The translations under genes and the position numbers were made by a program. The notes beneath the pieces are model-generated. The model searched no databases. It saw only the letters and a list, made by a program, of their open reading frames with translations, and had not been told where the DNA came from. A DNA stretch of 64,000 nt from Pseudomonas sp. FEN (GTDB lineage Bacteria > Pseudomonadota > Gammaproteobacteria > Pseudomonadales > Pseudomonadaceae). The stretch covers positions 310,001 to 374,000 of the forward strand of contig NZ_CAJFDC010000007.1 in the NCBI RefSeq assembly GCF_904067045.1. The letters run 5' to 3'. Positions 1 through 13,543 of this stretch are shown here, in pieces (position 1 is the first letter of the stretch; each line of letters begins with the position of its first letter).

Positions 1-252
1 GGCCTCCGTGCGCACGGCCTGGGAAACGCCGTGGGCACTGAAGATAACGATCACGTCATCCGGAACCTGGTCCAGCTCTTCGACGAAGATGGCGCCACGG
101 GCACGCAGGTCTTCGACGACAAATTTGTTGTGGACCACTTCATGGCGCACGTAGATCGGCGGGCCGAAGACTTCCAGGGCCCGGTTGACGATTTCGATGG
201 CCCGGTCCACGCCGGCGCAGAAGCCACGGGGATTGGCGAGTTTGATGTGCAT
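1..252 (-). CDS. ispH: 4-hydroxy-3-methylbut-2-enyl diphosphate reductase (partial)
   Basis: IspH performs the last step of the MEP isoprenoid pathway, reducing HMBPP to IPP and DMAPP with a [4Fe-4S] cluster. Only the first 84 residues are present; the gene runs off the left edge. The N-terminus starts [15 protein letters not shown], the hallmark IspH beginning, and contains the first cluster cysteine (RGFCAGV, Cys12). It is followed by the AIEIVNRAL and VRHEVVHN segments typical of the family. It is the last gene of the minus-strand run ribF-ileS-lspA-fkpB-ispH, a standard Pseudomonas order. An 80-nt gap with a REP-like palindrome separates it from fkpB. Confidence 0.95.
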   Translation of the reverse strand, partial: MHIKLANPRGFCAGVDRAIEIVNRALEVFGPPIYVRHEVVHNKFVVEDLRARGAIFVEELDQVPDDVIVIFSAHGVSQAVRTEA

Positions 253-308
253 GCTGTGCCTCGTGTCTTGCGCGCAAGGGGTCGATCGTTGGACCGCTGG
301 GGCGGTCT

Positions 309-328
309 ATCGCGAGCAAGCTCGCGAT
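309..328. repeat. Perfect palindrome between fkpB and ispH
   Basis: Eight-base arms ATCGCGAG and CTCGCGAT enclose the loop CAAG. This matches the inner arm of the REP family seen elsewhere in the window. On RNA it would form a stable hairpin between two genes of one operon. Confidence 0.7.
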
Positions 329-332
329 GCTC

Positions 333-785
333 TTAAAGCGCCTTGACCTCGATGATCTCGACATCGAAGGTCAGGGTCTTGCCCGCCAGTGGGTGGTTGA
401 AGTCGACGGTCACCTCGGCGTCGTCGAAAGCCTTCACCACACCGGGCAGCTCGGTATTGGCCGCATCATTGAAGATCACCAGCAAACCTTCCGACAGTTC
501 CATGTCCTGGAACTGCGAACGCGGGATGACCTGCACATTCTGCGGGTTCGGCTGGCCGAAGGCATTTTCCGGGGCCACGGTCAGGTTGCGCTTGTCGCCG
601 GCCTTGAAGCCGAACAGCGCCACCTCGAAGCCCGGCAGCAGGTTGCCGTCACCGACCTTGAAGGTCGCCGGTGCCTTGTCGAAGGTACTGTCGACGGTAT
701 CGCCGTTTTCCAGGCGCAAGGCAAAGTGCAAGGTGACCTGGGTGTTCTGACCGATGCGTTGCTCAGCCACTGCGAATTCAGTCAT
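333..785 (-). CDS. fkpB: FKBP-type peptidyl-prolyl isomerase, SlpA/FkpB type
   Basis: This 150-residue cytoplasmic FKBP-fold prolyl isomerase and chaperone matches the SlpA (FkpB) subfamily. The FKBP core begins VTLHFALRLENGDTVDST. An inserted IF domain follows, with GDKRNLTVAPENAFGQPN and the VQVIPRSQF strand, before the C-terminal FNHPLAGKTLTFDVEI. The start ATG lies inside the last codons of lspA (8-nt overlap), so the two are translationally coupled. SlpA genes sit next to lspA and ispH in many proteobacteria; the reason is unknown. Confidence 0.93.
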   Translation of the reverse strand: MTEFAVAEQRIGQNTQVTLHFALRLENGDTVDSTFDKAPATFKVGDGNLLPGFEVALFGFKAGDKRNLTVAPENAFGQPNPQNVQVIPRSQFQDMELSEGLLVIFNDAANTELPGVVKAFDDAEVTVDFNHPLAGKTLTFDVEIIEVKAL

Positions 786-1285
786 GAACGGGTTCTCCGG
801 ACTTTTTACTTTTGAACATATCCAGCGCCAGCATCACCGCACCGACGCTGATGGCGCTGTCGGCAAAGTTGAACGCCGGGAAGTACCAGCGGTTCTGCCA
901 GTGCACCAGGATGAAGTCGATCACATGGCCCAGGGCGATGCGGTCGTACAAGTTACCCAAAGCGCCACCGAGCACCAGGGCCAGGGCGATCGCCAGCCAG
1001 GTTTCGTTACGGCCCAGGCGCTTGAGCCAGACCACCAGCACGGCACTGACCACGACCGCGATCAGCGCGAACAGCCAGCGCTGCCAGCCGGAGCTTTCGG
1101 CCAGGAAGCTGAACGCCGCGCCAGTGTTGTAGGCCAGGGTCCAGCTGAAGTAATCGGGAATGATCACGATCTGCTGGTACAGGGTCAGCGAGCTTTCGAA
1201 GTGGAGCTTGCTGGCCTGGTCGATGACCAGGACCAGCACGCTCAACCACAACCAGCCCAGGCGGCCGAAACGGCCGGCACTGGCT

Positions 1286-1293
<8 letters not shown>
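778..1293 (-). CDS. lspA: Lipoprotein signal peptidase (signal peptidase II)
   Basis: LspA is an inner-membrane aspartyl protease that cleaves prolipoprotein signal peptides after diacylglyceryl transfer. The 171-residue protein has four hydrophobic segments, and the two catalytic aspartates are in [11 protein letters not shown] and FNFADSAIS. The [17 protein letters not shown] start is chosen because it overlaps the ileS stop by 8 nt and gives normal family length; a longer frame extends 39 codons into ileS but has no conserved content. It shares overlaps with ileS and fkpB, giving a tightly coupled operon. Confidence 0.96.
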
Positions 1294-4113
<2,820 letters not shown>

Positions 4114-4117
<4 letters not shown>

Positions 4118-5064
4118 TTCAGGCTCTTTTTAAGCGGTGAACCCTGCCAGTGGGCACGGGCGGCGGCGACGTCCGCATTGATCGCCGTCTTGAGCGCCTC
4201 GAGGGAGGCGAATCGCTGCTCATCGCGCAGCTTGTGGTGGAAAACCACGGTCAAACGCCGGTCATACAGATCACCGGCAAAATCCAGCAGGTGCACTTCC
4301 AGGTGAGCGCTGCCATCACCTGAAACCGTGGGCCGCACGCCGATATTGGCGACGCCCGGCCACGGCTGGCCGTCGATCTCGACGCTGACCAGGTAAACCC
4401 CGGTCAACGGCACGCGACGGCGCTTGAGCTGCACGTTGGCGGTCGGCGTGCCCAGTTGGCGCGCCAGCTTCTGGCCATGCAGCACCCGCCCGACAATGCC
4501 GAACGGACGACCGAGCAAACGCTCGGCCAGGGGGAAATCCGCCGCCGCCAGGGCATTGCGCACCTGGGTGCTGCTGACCCGCAGGCCATCGAGCTCGACG
4601 GTCTGCGCCGCCTCGACGGTGAAACCACGGGCGCTGCCAGCCTGCCGCAGAAACGCGAAGTCGCCAACGCGATCACAGCCGAAGCGGAAATCGTCGCCGA
4701 CCTCCAGATGCTGCACGCCAAGACCTTCCACCAGGATGGTATCGACGAACTCGGCGGCGCTGAGCTTGCTCAGGCGCTGGTTGAAGGCCAGGCACAGGAC
4801 CCGGTCGACGCCCTCGGCGGCCAGCAGTTTCAGCTTGTCGCGCAAGCGCGCCAGGCGCGCCGGTGCGGTGTCCGGGGCAAAGAATTCGCGTGGCTGCGGC
4901 TCGAAAATCACCACGCAGCTGGGTACGCCCAACTCCAACGCGCGCTCGCGCAGTCGGGCCAGGATAGCCTGGTGACCACGGTGAACACCGTCAAAGTTGC
5001 CAATGGTGGCGACGCAGCCCCGATGCCAGGGGCGCAGGTTGTGAAAGCCTCGAACCAGCTGCAT
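4114..5064 (-). CDS. ribF: Bifunctional riboflavin kinase / FMN adenylyltransferase
   Basis: RibF phosphorylates riboflavin to FMN and adenylates FMN to FAD. The N-terminal nucleotidyltransferase domain has the [13 protein letters not shown] motif (about residues 20-32). The C-terminal kinase domain has [20 protein letters not shown]. The start is set at [12 protein letters not shown] (316 aa), which matches the family N-terminus. A start six codons upstream (MSKKRV) is possible, and the frame is open further upstream without conserved sequence. It is the first gene of the ribF-ileS-lspA-fkpB-ispH operon, with a composite REP element between it and murJ. Confidence 0.96.
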
Positions 5065-5189
5065 AACGCGCTTCTTGCTCATAAAGTGGTCGATTATAAC
5101 CACACCCGGCGCCTGACGACAGGCAACAGCAGCACCCAAATCGATCGAACCGACAAAACTCTCGTGCGCCGCCATCTGTTTGCAGGAAC

Positions 5190-5293
5190 AGCCGGTCGAC
5201 GCTCGATGCTCGCGATGGGCGCCAACGATAACGCGGGAAACCTGATCCCCCGCGGCGCCTGGACCACCATCGCGAGCAAGCTCGCTCCTACAC
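5190..5293. repeat. Composite REP/BIME element with AACGATAACGC core (copy 1)
   Basis: Two inverted REP arms (left ending GCTCGCGATGG, right CCATCGCGAGCAAGCTCGC) flank a spacer of about 55 nt. The spacer carries AACGATAACGC at 5224-5234. Copies with an alignable spacer occur at 44761-44871 and 61229-61344. The element lies between murJ and ribF, overlapping nothing conserved. Confidence 0.75.
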
Positions 5294-5305
5294 CTACAGC
5301 TACAG

Positions 5306-6844
5306 CTACATCAACGATTTGCGATTGAAATGCCCCAGGCGCATCCCCAGTGCCAGCAGCATGCCGAAATAGGCCAGCACGCCGGCCACCACCAGCGCCC
5401 CCAGACGCAGGAAACGCTCGAACATATGCCCCTGGTCCCACGCCGGCATGAAGTGCATCAGCCCCAGCAATACCGCCGACATCACCGCCACCGCCAGCAG
5501 CAGCTTCGCCAGGTACAACCCCCAGCCCGGCTGCGGCACAAACAACTGCTGCTTGCGCAATTGCCAGAACAGCAGCCCGGCGTTGATGCAGGCCCCGGCA
5601 CTGATCGCCAGCGCCAACCCGGCATGGGCCAGCGGCCCGATAAAGACCAGGTTGAGCAACTGCGTGACCGTCAGGGTGAAAATCGCGATCTTCACCGGCG
5701 TGCGAATGTTCTGCTGCGCGTAGAAGCCGGGCGCCAGCACCTTGATCATGATGATGCCCAGCAGCCCGAGCGAATAGGCAACCAACGCACGCTGGGTCAT
5801 CGAGGCGTCGAAGGCACTGAACTGGCCGTATTGGAACAGCGAAACCGTCAGCGGTTCGGAGAGAATCGCCAGCGCCAGGGAACACGGCAGCACCAGCACG
5901 AAGCACAGGCGCAGGCCCCAGTCGAGAATCCGCGAGTATTCGTGGCGGTCCTTGCTGGCGTAGGTCTTCGACAGAATCGGCAACAAAATCGTACCCAGGG
6001 CCACGCCCAGCACGCCGGACGGCAATTCCATCAAGCGGTCGGCGTAGTACATCCAGGACACCGAACCCGCCACCAGGAAAGAGGCGAAAATGGTGTTGAT
6101 GATCAGGGAAATCTGGCTCACCGAGACCCCGAGGATCGCCGGCAGCATTTGCTTCATCACCCGCCAGACACCACTGTCACGCAAACTCAGCCGTGGCAGC
6201 ACCAGCATGCCGATCTTTTTCAGGCTCGGCAGTTGGTAGAGCAACTGGGCCAGGCCCCCGGCCAGCACCGCCCAGCCCAGGGCCATCACCGGCGGATCGA
6301 AGTACGGCGTCAGGAACAGGGCAAAAATGATCATGCTCACGTTCAGCAACGTCGGCACGAAGGCCGGTACCGAAAAACGGTTCCAGGTATTGAGGATCGC
6401 CCCCGCCAGGGACGACAGCGAGATCAGTAATATATAAGGAAAAGTCACCCGCAGCAGGTCGGAGGTCAGCTTGAACTTCTCCGGCGTGTCGGTGAACCCC
6501 GGGGCCGTGGCCCAGATCACCCAGGGCGCGGCGAGCATGCCCAGCACCGTCACCAGCGCCAGCACCAGGGTCAGCAGGCCACTGACATAGGCGATGAAGG
6601 TGCGGGTCGCCTCCTCGCCCTGCTGGCTCTTGTATTCCGCCAGGATCGGCACGAAGGCCTGGGAAAATGCGCCCTCGGCGAAGATGCGCCGCAGCAGGTT
6701 GGGCAGTTTGAAGGCGATAAAGAAGGCATCGGTGGCCATTCCGGCACCGAAGATACGCGCGATAATCGTATCGCGAACGAACCCCAGGACCCGGGAAATC
6801 ATCGTGATAGAGCTGACCGCAGCCAACGACTTGAGCAGATTCAT
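5306..6844 (-). CDS. murJ: Lipid II flippase MurJ (MviN)
   Basis: MurJ flips the peptidoglycan precursor lipid II across the inner membrane. The 512-residue polytopic protein belongs to the MVF/MOP superfamily, with about 14 hydrophobic segments. The conserved start [26 protein letters not shown] defines the N-terminus; the frame is open 88 codons further upstream, but those encode a repeat region. Family landmarks include [22 protein letters not shown]. It is transcribed away from rpsT and towards ribF, as in other Pseudomonas genomes. Confidence 0.96.
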   Translation of the reverse strand: MNLLKSLAAVSSITMISRVLGFVRDTIIARIFGAGMATDAFFIAFKLPNLLRRIFAEGAFSQAFVPILAEYKSQQGEEATRTFIAYVSGLLTLVLALVTVLGMLAAPWVIWATAPGFTDTPEKFKLTSDLLRVTFPYILLISLSSLAGAILNTWNRFSVPAFVPTLLNVSMIIFALFLTPYFDPPVMALGWAVLAGGLAQLLYQLPSLKKIGMLVLPRLSLRDSGVWRVMKQMLPAILGVSVSQISLIINTIFASFLVAGSVSWMYYADRLMELPSGVLGVALGTILLPILSKTYASKDRHEYSRILDWGLRLCFVLVLPCSLALAILSEPLTVSLFQYGQFSAFDASMTQRALVAYSLGLLGIIMIKVLAPGFYAQQNIRTPVKIAIFTLTVTQLLNLVFIGPLAHAGLALAISAGACINAGLLFWQLRKQQLFVPQPGWGLYLAKLLLAVAVMSAVLLGLMHFMPAWDQGHMFERFLRLGALVVAGVLAYFGMLLALGMRLGHFNRKSLM

Positions 6845-7148
6845 TAAAAGAGAGTGCACCTTTGGAGAAAGAGCAGGCGAACAACGCGCCCAGTTGTGCG
6901 ATACTCCGCGCCGCAACAGCACAGAGCCAAAGCTCGCGAGTTTACAGGTCAGGCGCCGGAAATAAATCACCCATCGCCAGTCCTCGTGAAAACGTAGCGA
7001 GCGAAGGCAAGACAAGGCAAAAACAGGCGAGGAAGCGCAGTTGACTGCTGTCAATGAGCATTCCGGGCCTGTTTTTAACGCAGTATTGTCGAGCGCAGTA
7101 GTTTTCACGTGACTGCATCGACCACTCAGCGGAACGCACCACCTGCCC
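6845..7148. other. Divergent murJ/rpsT intergenic region
   Basis: This stretch has no credible gene. Its main content is a concentric imperfect palindrome at 6985-7109, reported separately. The murJ promoter must lie here, on the minus strand between the palindrome and 6844, but I could not assign -35 and -10 boxes with confidence. Confidence 0.6.
6985..7109. repeat. 125-nt concentric imperfect palindrome
   Basis: Three nested inverted repeats share one centre near 7047. The outer arms are CGTGAAAAC (6985-6993) and GTTTTCACG (7101-7109). The middle arms are GGCAAAAACAGGC (7017-7029) and GCCTGTTTTTAAC (7068-7080). The inner pair is TTGAC/GTCAA (7041-7054). From memory it resembles a widespread Pseudomonas intergenic repeat; that identity was not checked. 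Confidence 0.75.
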
Positions 7149-7177
7149 TTGACAAGTCCCTAACTCATCGGCATGAT
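7149..7177 (+). promoter_or_regulatory. Sigma-70 promoter of rpsT
   Basis: A perfect -35 box TTGACA (7149-7154) is followed after 17 nt by CATGAT (7172-7177, 4 of 6 to TATAAT). It lies 54 nt upstream of the rpsT start codon, leaving a short leader. Confidence 0.6.
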
Positions 7178-7230
7178 TCGCGGCCTATTTTGTTTGCTAT
7201 TTCCTAAAAAGTCTTTCGAGGAGCTCGACG

Positions 7231-7509
7231 GTGGCCAACACACCTTCCGCCAAAAAACGTGCAAAACAGGCTGAGAAGCGTCGCAGCCACAACGCCAGCC
7301 TGCGTTCCATGGTTCGTACCTACATCAAGAATGTGGTTAAAGCCATCGACGCAAAAGACGCTGCCAAAGCTCAAGACGCTTATGTTCTGGCTGTTCCTGT
7401 TATCGACCGTATGGCCGATAAAGGCATCATCCACAAGAACAAGGCCGCTCGCCACAAGGGTCGTCTGAACGGCCACATCAAGGCTCTGAACCTTGCTGCT
7501 GCAGCCTAA
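7231..7509 (+). CDS. rpsT: 30S ribosomal protein S20
   Basis: S20 binds the 5' domain and helix 44 region of 16S rRNA. The 92-residue, lysine- and alanine-rich sequence beginning [18 protein letters not shown] is diagnostic. The start codon is GTG, preceded by a strong GAGGAG ribosome binding site at 7219-7224. A rare start codon in rpsT is known in other bacteria and is linked to autogenous control. It is a single-gene unit with its own promoter at 7149 and a strong terminator at 7525. It is divergent from murJ. Confidence 0.98.
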   Translation: MANTPSAKKRAKQAEKRRSHNASLRSMVRTYIKNVVKAIDAKDAAKAQDAYVLAVPVIDRMADKGIIHKNKAARHKGRLNGHIKALNLAAAA

Positions 7510-7524
7510 GCGACACGCTTGTTA

Positions 7525-7552
7525 AAAAACCGACCCTTGGGTCGGTTTTTTA
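7525..7552 (+). terminator. Rho-independent terminator of rpsT
   Basis: An AAAAAACCGACCC / GGGTCGGTTTTTT hairpin with a two-base loop is followed by a T run, 15 nt after the rpsT stop codon. The A/T-flanked stem could also act on the minus strand for creA. Confidence 0.9.
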
Positions 7553-7580
7553 TTGCCCGGAAGAAAGCATGCCTATCGAA

Positions 7581-7617
7581 TGTGGGAGCGGCGCTTGTCG
7601 GATCGCCGCACCCACAG
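7581..7617. repeat. Single REP-like hairpin
   Basis: TGTGGGAGCGGCGCTTG pairs imperfectly with the following CGCCGCACCCACA. It is a solitary copy of the REP family found throughout the window, downstream of both rpsT and creA. Confidence 0.6.
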
Positions 7618-7663
7618 GCTCGAGCCAGGTAACAGAACCCCGTGGAGCGGCAACCTCTGGAGC

Positions 7664-8125
7664 TTAGCGATTCGGCCAAGGCAGAATCGGAATTGCCGTC
7701 ACCGCATTCTGCGGACTACCTTCGATCAAGCGGTCGCTGTAGACCAGATACACCAGGGTATTGCGCTTCTTGTCGAGGAAACGCACCACCTGCATGGTCT
7801 TGAACACCAACGAGGTGCGCTCCTTGAACACCTCTTCGCCATCCTTCAACTCGCCACTGAAGCGAATCGGTCCGACCTGGCGACAGGCCAGCGACGCCTC
7901 GGAGCGATCCTCGGCCAAGCCCAGGCCACCTTTCAAGCCTCCAGTCTTGGCCCGCGACAGGTAGCAGGTCACCCCTTCGACCTTGGGATCGTCAAATGCC
8001 TCGACCACGATGCGATCATTCGGCCCGACAAACTTGAAGACCGTGGACACCTGGCCGATCTCTTCAGCCGATGCCAGCAACGGCATCGCCAACAGCAAGC
8101 CCAACAGTCCCTTTGCGATAGCCAT
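7664..8125 (-). CDS. creA: CreA family periplasmic protein
   Basis: This 153-residue CreA-family protein of unknown biochemical function has a cleavable signal peptide ([20 protein letters not shown]). The mature part carries family segments [34 protein letters not shown] and [15 protein letters not shown]. The ATG at 8125 is chosen because the GAGGGG at 8133-8138 sits 7 nt upstream; the ATG at 8131 would leave only 1 nt. The gene starts just after the proB stop codon, so it is probably the last cistron of an obgE-proB-creA transcript. Confidence 0.85.
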   Translation of the reverse strand: MAIAKGLLGLLLAMPLLASAEEIGQVSTVFKFVGPNDRIVVEAFDDPKVEGVTCYLSRAKTGGLKGGLGLAEDRSEASLACRQVGPIRFSGELKDGEEVFKERTSLVFKTMQVVRFLDKKRNTLVYLVYSDRLIEGSPQNAVTAIPILPWPNR

Positions 8126-8144
8126 ACCCATACCCCTCAACCCC

Positions 8145-9266
8145 TCACACCAGAATCAGGTTATCGCGATGCACCAACTCGGGCTCCGCCATATACCCCA
8201 GCAGACCGACAATGGCATCCGACGACTGCCCGATAATCTTCTGCGCCTCAAGCGCGCTGTAGTTCGCCAATCCACGAGCAATCTCACGACCGTCCGCCGC
8301 CACGCACACCACCATCTCACCGCGACGGAAGCTACCCTGGACCAGCTTCACGCCCACCGGCAGCAGGCTCTTGTGATCCCGCACCAGCGCATTCACCGCA
8401 CCATCATCCAGGACCAGCGTGCCACGAGTCTGCAGATGCCCGGCCAGCCACTGCTTACGCGCCGCCAGCATGCCACGCTCAGGCGACAGCAAGGTGCCGA
8501 TGCGCTCGCCTGACTTCAGGCGATCCAGCACCCGCTCCAGGCGCCCACCGACAATGATCGTATGCGCCCCGGAACGCGCCGCCAGACGCGCCGCGCGCAA
8601 CTTGGTCTGCATGCCTCCGCGCCCCAACGCACCGCCGGTACCGCCAGCCACCGCATCCAGCGCCGGATCATCGGCACGCGCCTCATAAATCAGCTGGGCA
8701 TCGGGATTGTTGCGCGGATCGGCATCGAACATGCCATCGCGATCCGTCAGGATCACCAGCAGGTCGGCCTCCACCAGGTTGGCCACCAGCGCCGCCAGGG
8801 TGTCGTTGTCGCCGAAACGGATTTCATCGGTAACCACGGTGTCGTTCTCATTGATCACCGGGATGACCTTGAGCTCCACCAATGCCCGCAAGGTGCTGCG
8901 CGCGTTGAGGTAGCGCTTGCGATCGGACAGGTCGTCATGGGTCAAGAGGATCTGCGCGGTATGGCGACCATGCTCGGCAAAGCTCGATTCCCAGGCCTGC
9001 ACCAACCCCATCTGACCGATGGCGGCGGCGGCCTGCAACTCATGCATGGCACTCGGTCGCACCGTCCAGCCCAGGCGACTCATGCCCGCCGCTACCGCAC
9101 CGGAAGAAACCAGCACCAGCTCGACGCCCGCCTCGTGCAACGCCACCATCTGCTCGACCCAGACGCCCATTGCCGCGCGATCCAGGCCCTTGCCATCCGC
9201 CGTCAGCAGTGCGCTGCCGATTTTCACGACCCAGCGCCGCGCACCTGTCACCTTGCTCCGCATCAT
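8145..9266 (-). CDS. proB: Glutamate 5-kinase
   Basis: ProB catalyses the first step of proline synthesis, phosphorylating glutamate to glutamyl-5-phosphate, and is normally feedback-inhibited by proline. The 373-residue protein has an N-terminal amino acid kinase domain ([44 protein letters not shown]). A C-terminal PUA domain follows (from about residue 280, [11 protein letters not shown] to [13 protein letters not shown]). Two adjacent ATG codons could start it. It lies downstream of obgE across a 200-nt gap and directly upstream of creA. Confidence 0.97.
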   Translation of the reverse strand: MMRSKVTGARRWVVKIGSALLTADGKGLDRAAMGVWVEQMVALHEAGVELVLVSSGAVAAGMSRLGWTVRPSAMHELQAAAAIGQMGLVQAWESSFAEHGRHTAQILLTHDDLSDRKRYLNARSTLRALVELKVIPVINENDTVVTDEIRFGDNDTLAALVANLVEADLLVILTDRDGMFDADPRNNPDAQLIYEARADDPALDAVAGGTGGALGRGGMQTKLRAARLAARSGAHTIIVGGRLERVLDRLKSGERIGTLLSPERGMLAARKQWLAGHLQTRGTLVLDDGAVNALVRDHKSLLPVGVKLVQGSFRRGEMVVCVAADGREIARGLANYSALEAQKIIGQSSDAIVGLLGYMAEPELVHRDNLILV

Positions 9267-9468
9267 CTTTCAACCTTGGCTTGCGGGCAGCGCGACCGAG
9301 CACCGCCCATGCGATTGTTCAGGGTAGCCGGCTCCCAGAAACCAGAACGCCGCTCGAGTGAGCGGCGCCAGGTGGAACAGGCCGATGGCGATGATAACAC
9401 CGCCATCAGTCAGATAGACCGCTTGCCCGCAATCGAGCAACGGCCACCCCCTGCAATAAACGACAACG

Positions 9469-10773
<1,305 letters not shown>

Positions 10774-10841
10774 TCAACGACCGAAAAATCCAGCGCCGGC
10801 AGCCCATACAAACAGCTTTGCAAGAGACTCACCCCACAAAC

Positions 10842-10869
10842 GAAAAAGCCCCGTCGCAAGACGGGGCTT
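10842..10869 (-). terminator. Rho-independent terminator after rpmA
   Basis: On the minus strand the stem AAGCCCCGTC / GACGGGGCTT with loop TTGC is followed by TTTTTCG. It lies 18 nt beyond the rpmA stop codon and would limit read-through from the ribosomal genes into obgE. Confidence 0.88.
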
Positions 10870-10886
10870 CTCCAGCACTCTCGCGA

Positions 10887-11144
10887 TTAAGCCGCGACAA
10901 CGCTCACGTAACGGCGGTTGAACGCGCCTTTTACTTCAAACTTGATCACGCCTTCGACTTTAGCGAAGAGAGTGTGATCCTTACCCATGCCAACGCCGTA
11001 ACCGGCGTGGAATTGGGTGCCGCGCTGACGCACGATGATGTTGCCCGCTTTGATAGCCTGGCCGCCATACATCTTCACGCCAAGGCGTTTCGATTCTGAG
11101 TCGCGACCGTTACGGGTACTACCACCAGCTTTTTTGTGTGCCAT
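10887..11144 (-). CDS. rpmA: 50S ribosomal protein L27
   Basis: L27 lies near the peptidyl-transferase centre, and its N-terminal tail reaches the tRNA ends. The 85-residue sequence [20 protein letters not shown] is typical. There is no Firmicutes-type cleavable N-terminal extension. It sits 35 nt downstream of rplU in the conserved rplU-rpmA operon. Confidence 0.98.
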   Translation of the reverse strand: MAHKKAGGSTRNGRDSESKRLGVKMYGGQAIKAGNIIVRQRGTQFHAGYGVGMGKDHTLFAKVEGVIKFEVKGAFNRRYVSVVAA

Positions 11145-11179
11145 GAGTTCAATTCTCCAAAAAGGGGATTAGGCTGAAA

Positions 11180-11494
11180 TTAAGCCTGAATACCGGTGAT
11201 TTTGATCTCGGTGTACCACTGACGGTGGCCCATACGCTTCATGTGGTGCTTACGACGACGGAACTTGATGATGCGGACTTTATCGTGACGACCTTGGGAG
11301 ATCACTTCAGCCACAACGGTAGCGCCAGCAACAACTGGAGCGCCGATGTTCACGTCATCGCCATTGGCGACCAACAGAACACGATCAAAGGTAACGGATT
11401 CGCCGGTGGCGATTTCCAGTTTCTCGATCTTCAGGTATTCACCTGGAGCGACTTTGTACTGCTTGCCGCCGGTAACGATTACTGCGTAAGACAT
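11180..11494 (-). CDS. rplU: 50S ribosomal protein L21
   Basis: L21 is a 23S rRNA-binding protein of the large subunit. The 104-residue sequence [26 protein letters not shown] and the C-terminal [16 protein letters not shown] are diagnostic. The frame is open 54 codons upstream, but that region is the leader. It is the first gene of rplU-rpmA, expressed from a good sigma-70 promoter about 130 nt upstream. Confidence 0.98.
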   Translation of the reverse strand: MSYAVIVTGGKQYKVAPGEYLKIEKLEIATGESVTFDRVLLVANGDDVNIGAPVVAGATVVAEVISQGRHDKVRIIKFRRRKHHMKRMGHRQWYTEIKITGIQA

Positions 11495-11627
11495 GGTATT
11501 TCTCCGATAATCCTGCTCACCCAGCGCTTTATAGGTAAAGGTATTGGCTGGCATGGCTGCATGAGGCTGGAACGGCCCAGATGCAATTGCGTAAGGCAGG
11601 TGCTGCCCAGGAAGTTCAGGGTGCGCG

Positions 11628-11656
11628 ATTGTACGCAAGCCGCCAGGCCATTGCAA
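11628..11656 (-). promoter_or_regulatory. Sigma-70 promoter of rplU-rpmA
   Basis: On the minus strand, TTGCAA (plus coordinates 11651-11656) and TACAAT (plus coordinates 11628-11633) are separated by exactly 17 nt. The predicted transcript would have a leader of roughly 125 nt before rplU. The promoter is divergent from ispB. Confidence 0.65.
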
Positions 11657-11735
11657 GCCTGCGGACCGCGCGCCTTGACAGCGTAGACCCCCCGCCCTAG
11701 CATGCCGCGCAACCCTTCTGGAGCGACTCTCGCTG

Positions 11736-12704
11736 ATGCAACCCCAAGCTTTCTACCGCGCGGTGGCGGACGATTTTAGCGCCGTCGACGGCATCATCAA
11801 GAAGCAGCTGACTTCCCGGGTACCGCTGGTCTCGAAAATCGGCGATTACATCACCTCGGCCGGGGGCAAGCGCCTGCGTCCTTTATTGGTGCTGCTGTGT
11901 GGCAAGGCCCTGGGCCGCGAAGGCGACGACCTGCGTCTGCTGGCCGCCACCATCGAGTTCCTGCACACCGCCACCCTGCTGCATGACGACGTGGTCGACA
12001 TGTCCGGCATGCGCCGTGGCCGCTCCACCGCCAACGCCATGTGGGGCAATGCTCCGAGCGTGCTGGTGGGCGACTTCCTGTACTCGCGCTCGTTCGAAAT
12101 GATGGTCGAGCTGGGTTCGATGCCGGTGATGAAAATTCTTTCGCAGGCCACCCGCATCATCGCCGAAGGCGAAGTGCTGCAGTTGTCCAAGGTCCGCGAC
12201 GCCAGCACCAGCGAAGAAACCTATATGGAAGTCATCCGTGGCAAGACCGCGATGCTCTTCGAAGCCTCGACCCACAGTGCCGCGGTCCTGTGCGGCGCGA
12301 CGCCGGAGCAGGCCGAAGCGCTGCGCACCTTTGGCGACCACCTGGGCGTCGCGTTCCAGCTGGTGGACGACCTGCTGGACTACCAGGGCGATGCCGAGAC
12401 CCTGGGCAAGAATGTCGGCGACGACCTCGCCGAAGGCAAGCCGACCCTGCCGCTGATCTACACCATGCGCGAAGGCACCCCGGAACAGGCGGCGCTGGTA
12501 CGCCAGGCGATCCAGAAAGGCGGCATCGAAGACCTGGAGAGCATTCGCCAAGCCGTACAGGCTTCCGGCTCCCTGGACTACACCGCGCAACTGGCCCGCG
12601 ACTACGCGGCACGGGCCATCGCCTGCCTGGAAGCCCTGCCGGCGAGCGAATACCGCGACGCCCTGGTGGAATTGAGCGAGTTCGCGGTCGCCCGCACTCA
12701 CTGA
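11736..12704 (+). CDS. ispB: Polyprenyl diphosphate synthase (ubiquinone side chain)
   Basis: IspB elongates the all-trans prenyl chain that becomes the ubiquinone tail, which in Pseudomonas is the C45 nonaprenyl chain. The 322-residue protein has both aspartate-rich motifs: [15 protein letters not shown] (first DDxxD) and [11 protein letters not shown] (second). The basic [11 protein letters not shown] motif lies near residue 48. It is transcribed divergently from rplU-rpmA, an arrangement conserved across gammaproteobacteria. The octaprenyl versus nonaprenyl choice cannot be read from the sequence alone. Confidence 0.95.
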   Translation: MQPQAFYRAVADDFSAVDGIIKKQLTSRVPLVSKIGDYITSAGGKRLRPLLVLLCGKALGREGDDLRLLAATIEFLHTATLLHDDVVDMSGMRRGRSTANAMWGNAPSVLVGDFLYSRSFEMMVELGSMPVMKILSQATRIIAEGEVLQLSKVRDASTSEETYMEVIRGKTAMLFEASTHSAAVLCGATPEQAEALRTFGDHLGVAFQLVDDLLDYQGDAETLGKNVGDDLAEGKPTLPLIYTMREGTPEQAALVRQAIQKGGIEDLESIRQAVQASGSLDYTAQLARDYAARAIACLEALPASEYRDALVELSEFAVARTH

Positions 12705-12721
12705 GAAGCCTTGCGCTCAAC

Positions 12722-12748
12722 CGTAGGAGCCAGCTTGCTGGCGATGGC
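12722..12748. repeat. REP-like repeat after ispB
   Basis: GTAGGAGCCAGCTTGCTGGCGATGG is the REP core seen elsewhere in the window. A degenerate opposite arm (GACAAGCCAGCTACAAG) ends near 12823. Confidence 0.6.
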
Positions 12749-12876
12749 GCCCGCAAGGGCGCCGCATGATTCACGGGCCACCTTCGCCGTGATGCGGCAT
12801 CCCGACAAGCCAGCTACAAGGTCCGTCGTCAACCCGCCTCCCCTATCGCAACGCCCCCTCTCCAGATAAAACCCTA

Positions 12877-12882
12877 TATAAT
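12877..12882 (+). promoter_or_regulatory. Candidate -10 box of yjdM
   Basis: A perfect TATAAT sits 36 nt upstream of the yjdM start codon. No good -35 element is visible 16-18 nt upstream, so an activator or another element may be needed. Confidence 0.4.
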
Positions 12883-12918
12883 GTGCGCTTTTCACCTTCC
12901 CGAAACCGAGGAACCTTA

Positions 12919-13260
12919 GTGAGCACGTTGCCACCCTGCCCAAAATGCAATTCCGAATTCACCTACGAAGACGGCACCCAACTGGTCTGCCCGGAATGCG
13001 CCCATGAATGGTCCGCCAGCGGCGAAGCCGAGGCCGCCAGCGATGACGCCGTGAAAAAGGACTCCGTGGGCAACGTCCTGCAGGACGGCGACACCATCAC
13101 CGTGATCAAGGACCTGAAGGTCAAGGGCACCTCCCTGGTGGTCAAGGTCGGTACCAAGGTCAAGAATATCCGCCTGTGCGATGGCGACCACGACATCGAC
13201 TGCAAGATCGACGGCATCGGCCCGATGAAGCTCAAGTCCGAGTTCGTCAGAAAGGTCTAA
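12919..13260 (+). CDS. yjdM: YjdM (PhnA-type) zinc-ribbon protein
   Basis: This 113-residue protein closely resembles E. coli YjdM (formerly PhnA). The N-terminal zinc ribbon has Cys7-x2-Cys10 and Cys24-x2-Cys27. The highly conserved C-terminal SH3-like half contains [20 protein letters not shown] and [16 protein letters not shown]. The start is GTG at 12919, with GAGGAA 6-11 nt upstream; the in-frame extension upstream lacks conservation. The molecular role is unknown; the old link to phosphonate use is not supported. Confidence 0.9.
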   Translation: MSTLPPCPKCNSEFTYEDGTQLVCPECAHEWSASGEAEAASDDAVKKDSVGNVLQDGDTITVIKDLKVKGTSLVVKVGTKVKNIRLCDGDHDIDCKIDGIGPMKLKSEFVRKV

Positions 13261-13278
13261 GCCCCAACGCTGCAATTC

Positions 13279-13363
13279 TTGTGGGAGCCGGCTTGCCGGC
13301 GATGAGGCTCTTGAGCCATACAGCGACCTAGCGGACGCCATCGCCGGCAAGCCGGCTCCCACA
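13279..13363. repeat. REP pair (BIME) after yjdM
   Basis: TTGTGGGAGCCGGCTTGCC and GGCAAGCCGGCTCCCACAA are inverted over 85 nt and would form a long hairpin in RNA. No gene is present in the surrounding 280 nt. Confidence 0.8.
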
Positions 13364-13500
13364 ATGCTCCGCGCCGACCTTGGTTACAACGCCCAGGTCA
13401 GGAGCGCGTCTAGCGCCACATCACCCCGCCTTCGTCGACCCCAGACAAATCCCCCCGCAGAAAACCCGACAATCGGCCAATAGGCACTTGCTATTCTGCT

Positions 13501-13519
13501 AATAAGAATTATTCTCATT
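13501..13519. promoter_or_regulatory. Candidate Fur box
   Basis: AATAAGAATTATTCTCATT matches 11 of 19 positions of the consensus GATAATGATAATCATTATC and contains the palindrome GAATTATTC. It lies 24 nt before the start codon of the small protein at 13544, where Fur binding would block transcription. Confidence 0.6.
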
Positions 13520-13543
13520 GAAACCCATCAAGGAGATGAGAAC

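Noticed and set aside
7041..7054. TTGAC-N4-GTCAA as an ANR/FNR box
   Set aside because: It is the centre of a larger concentric palindrome and lacks the outer T/A of TTGAT-N4-ATCAA. It is better explained as part of the repeat.
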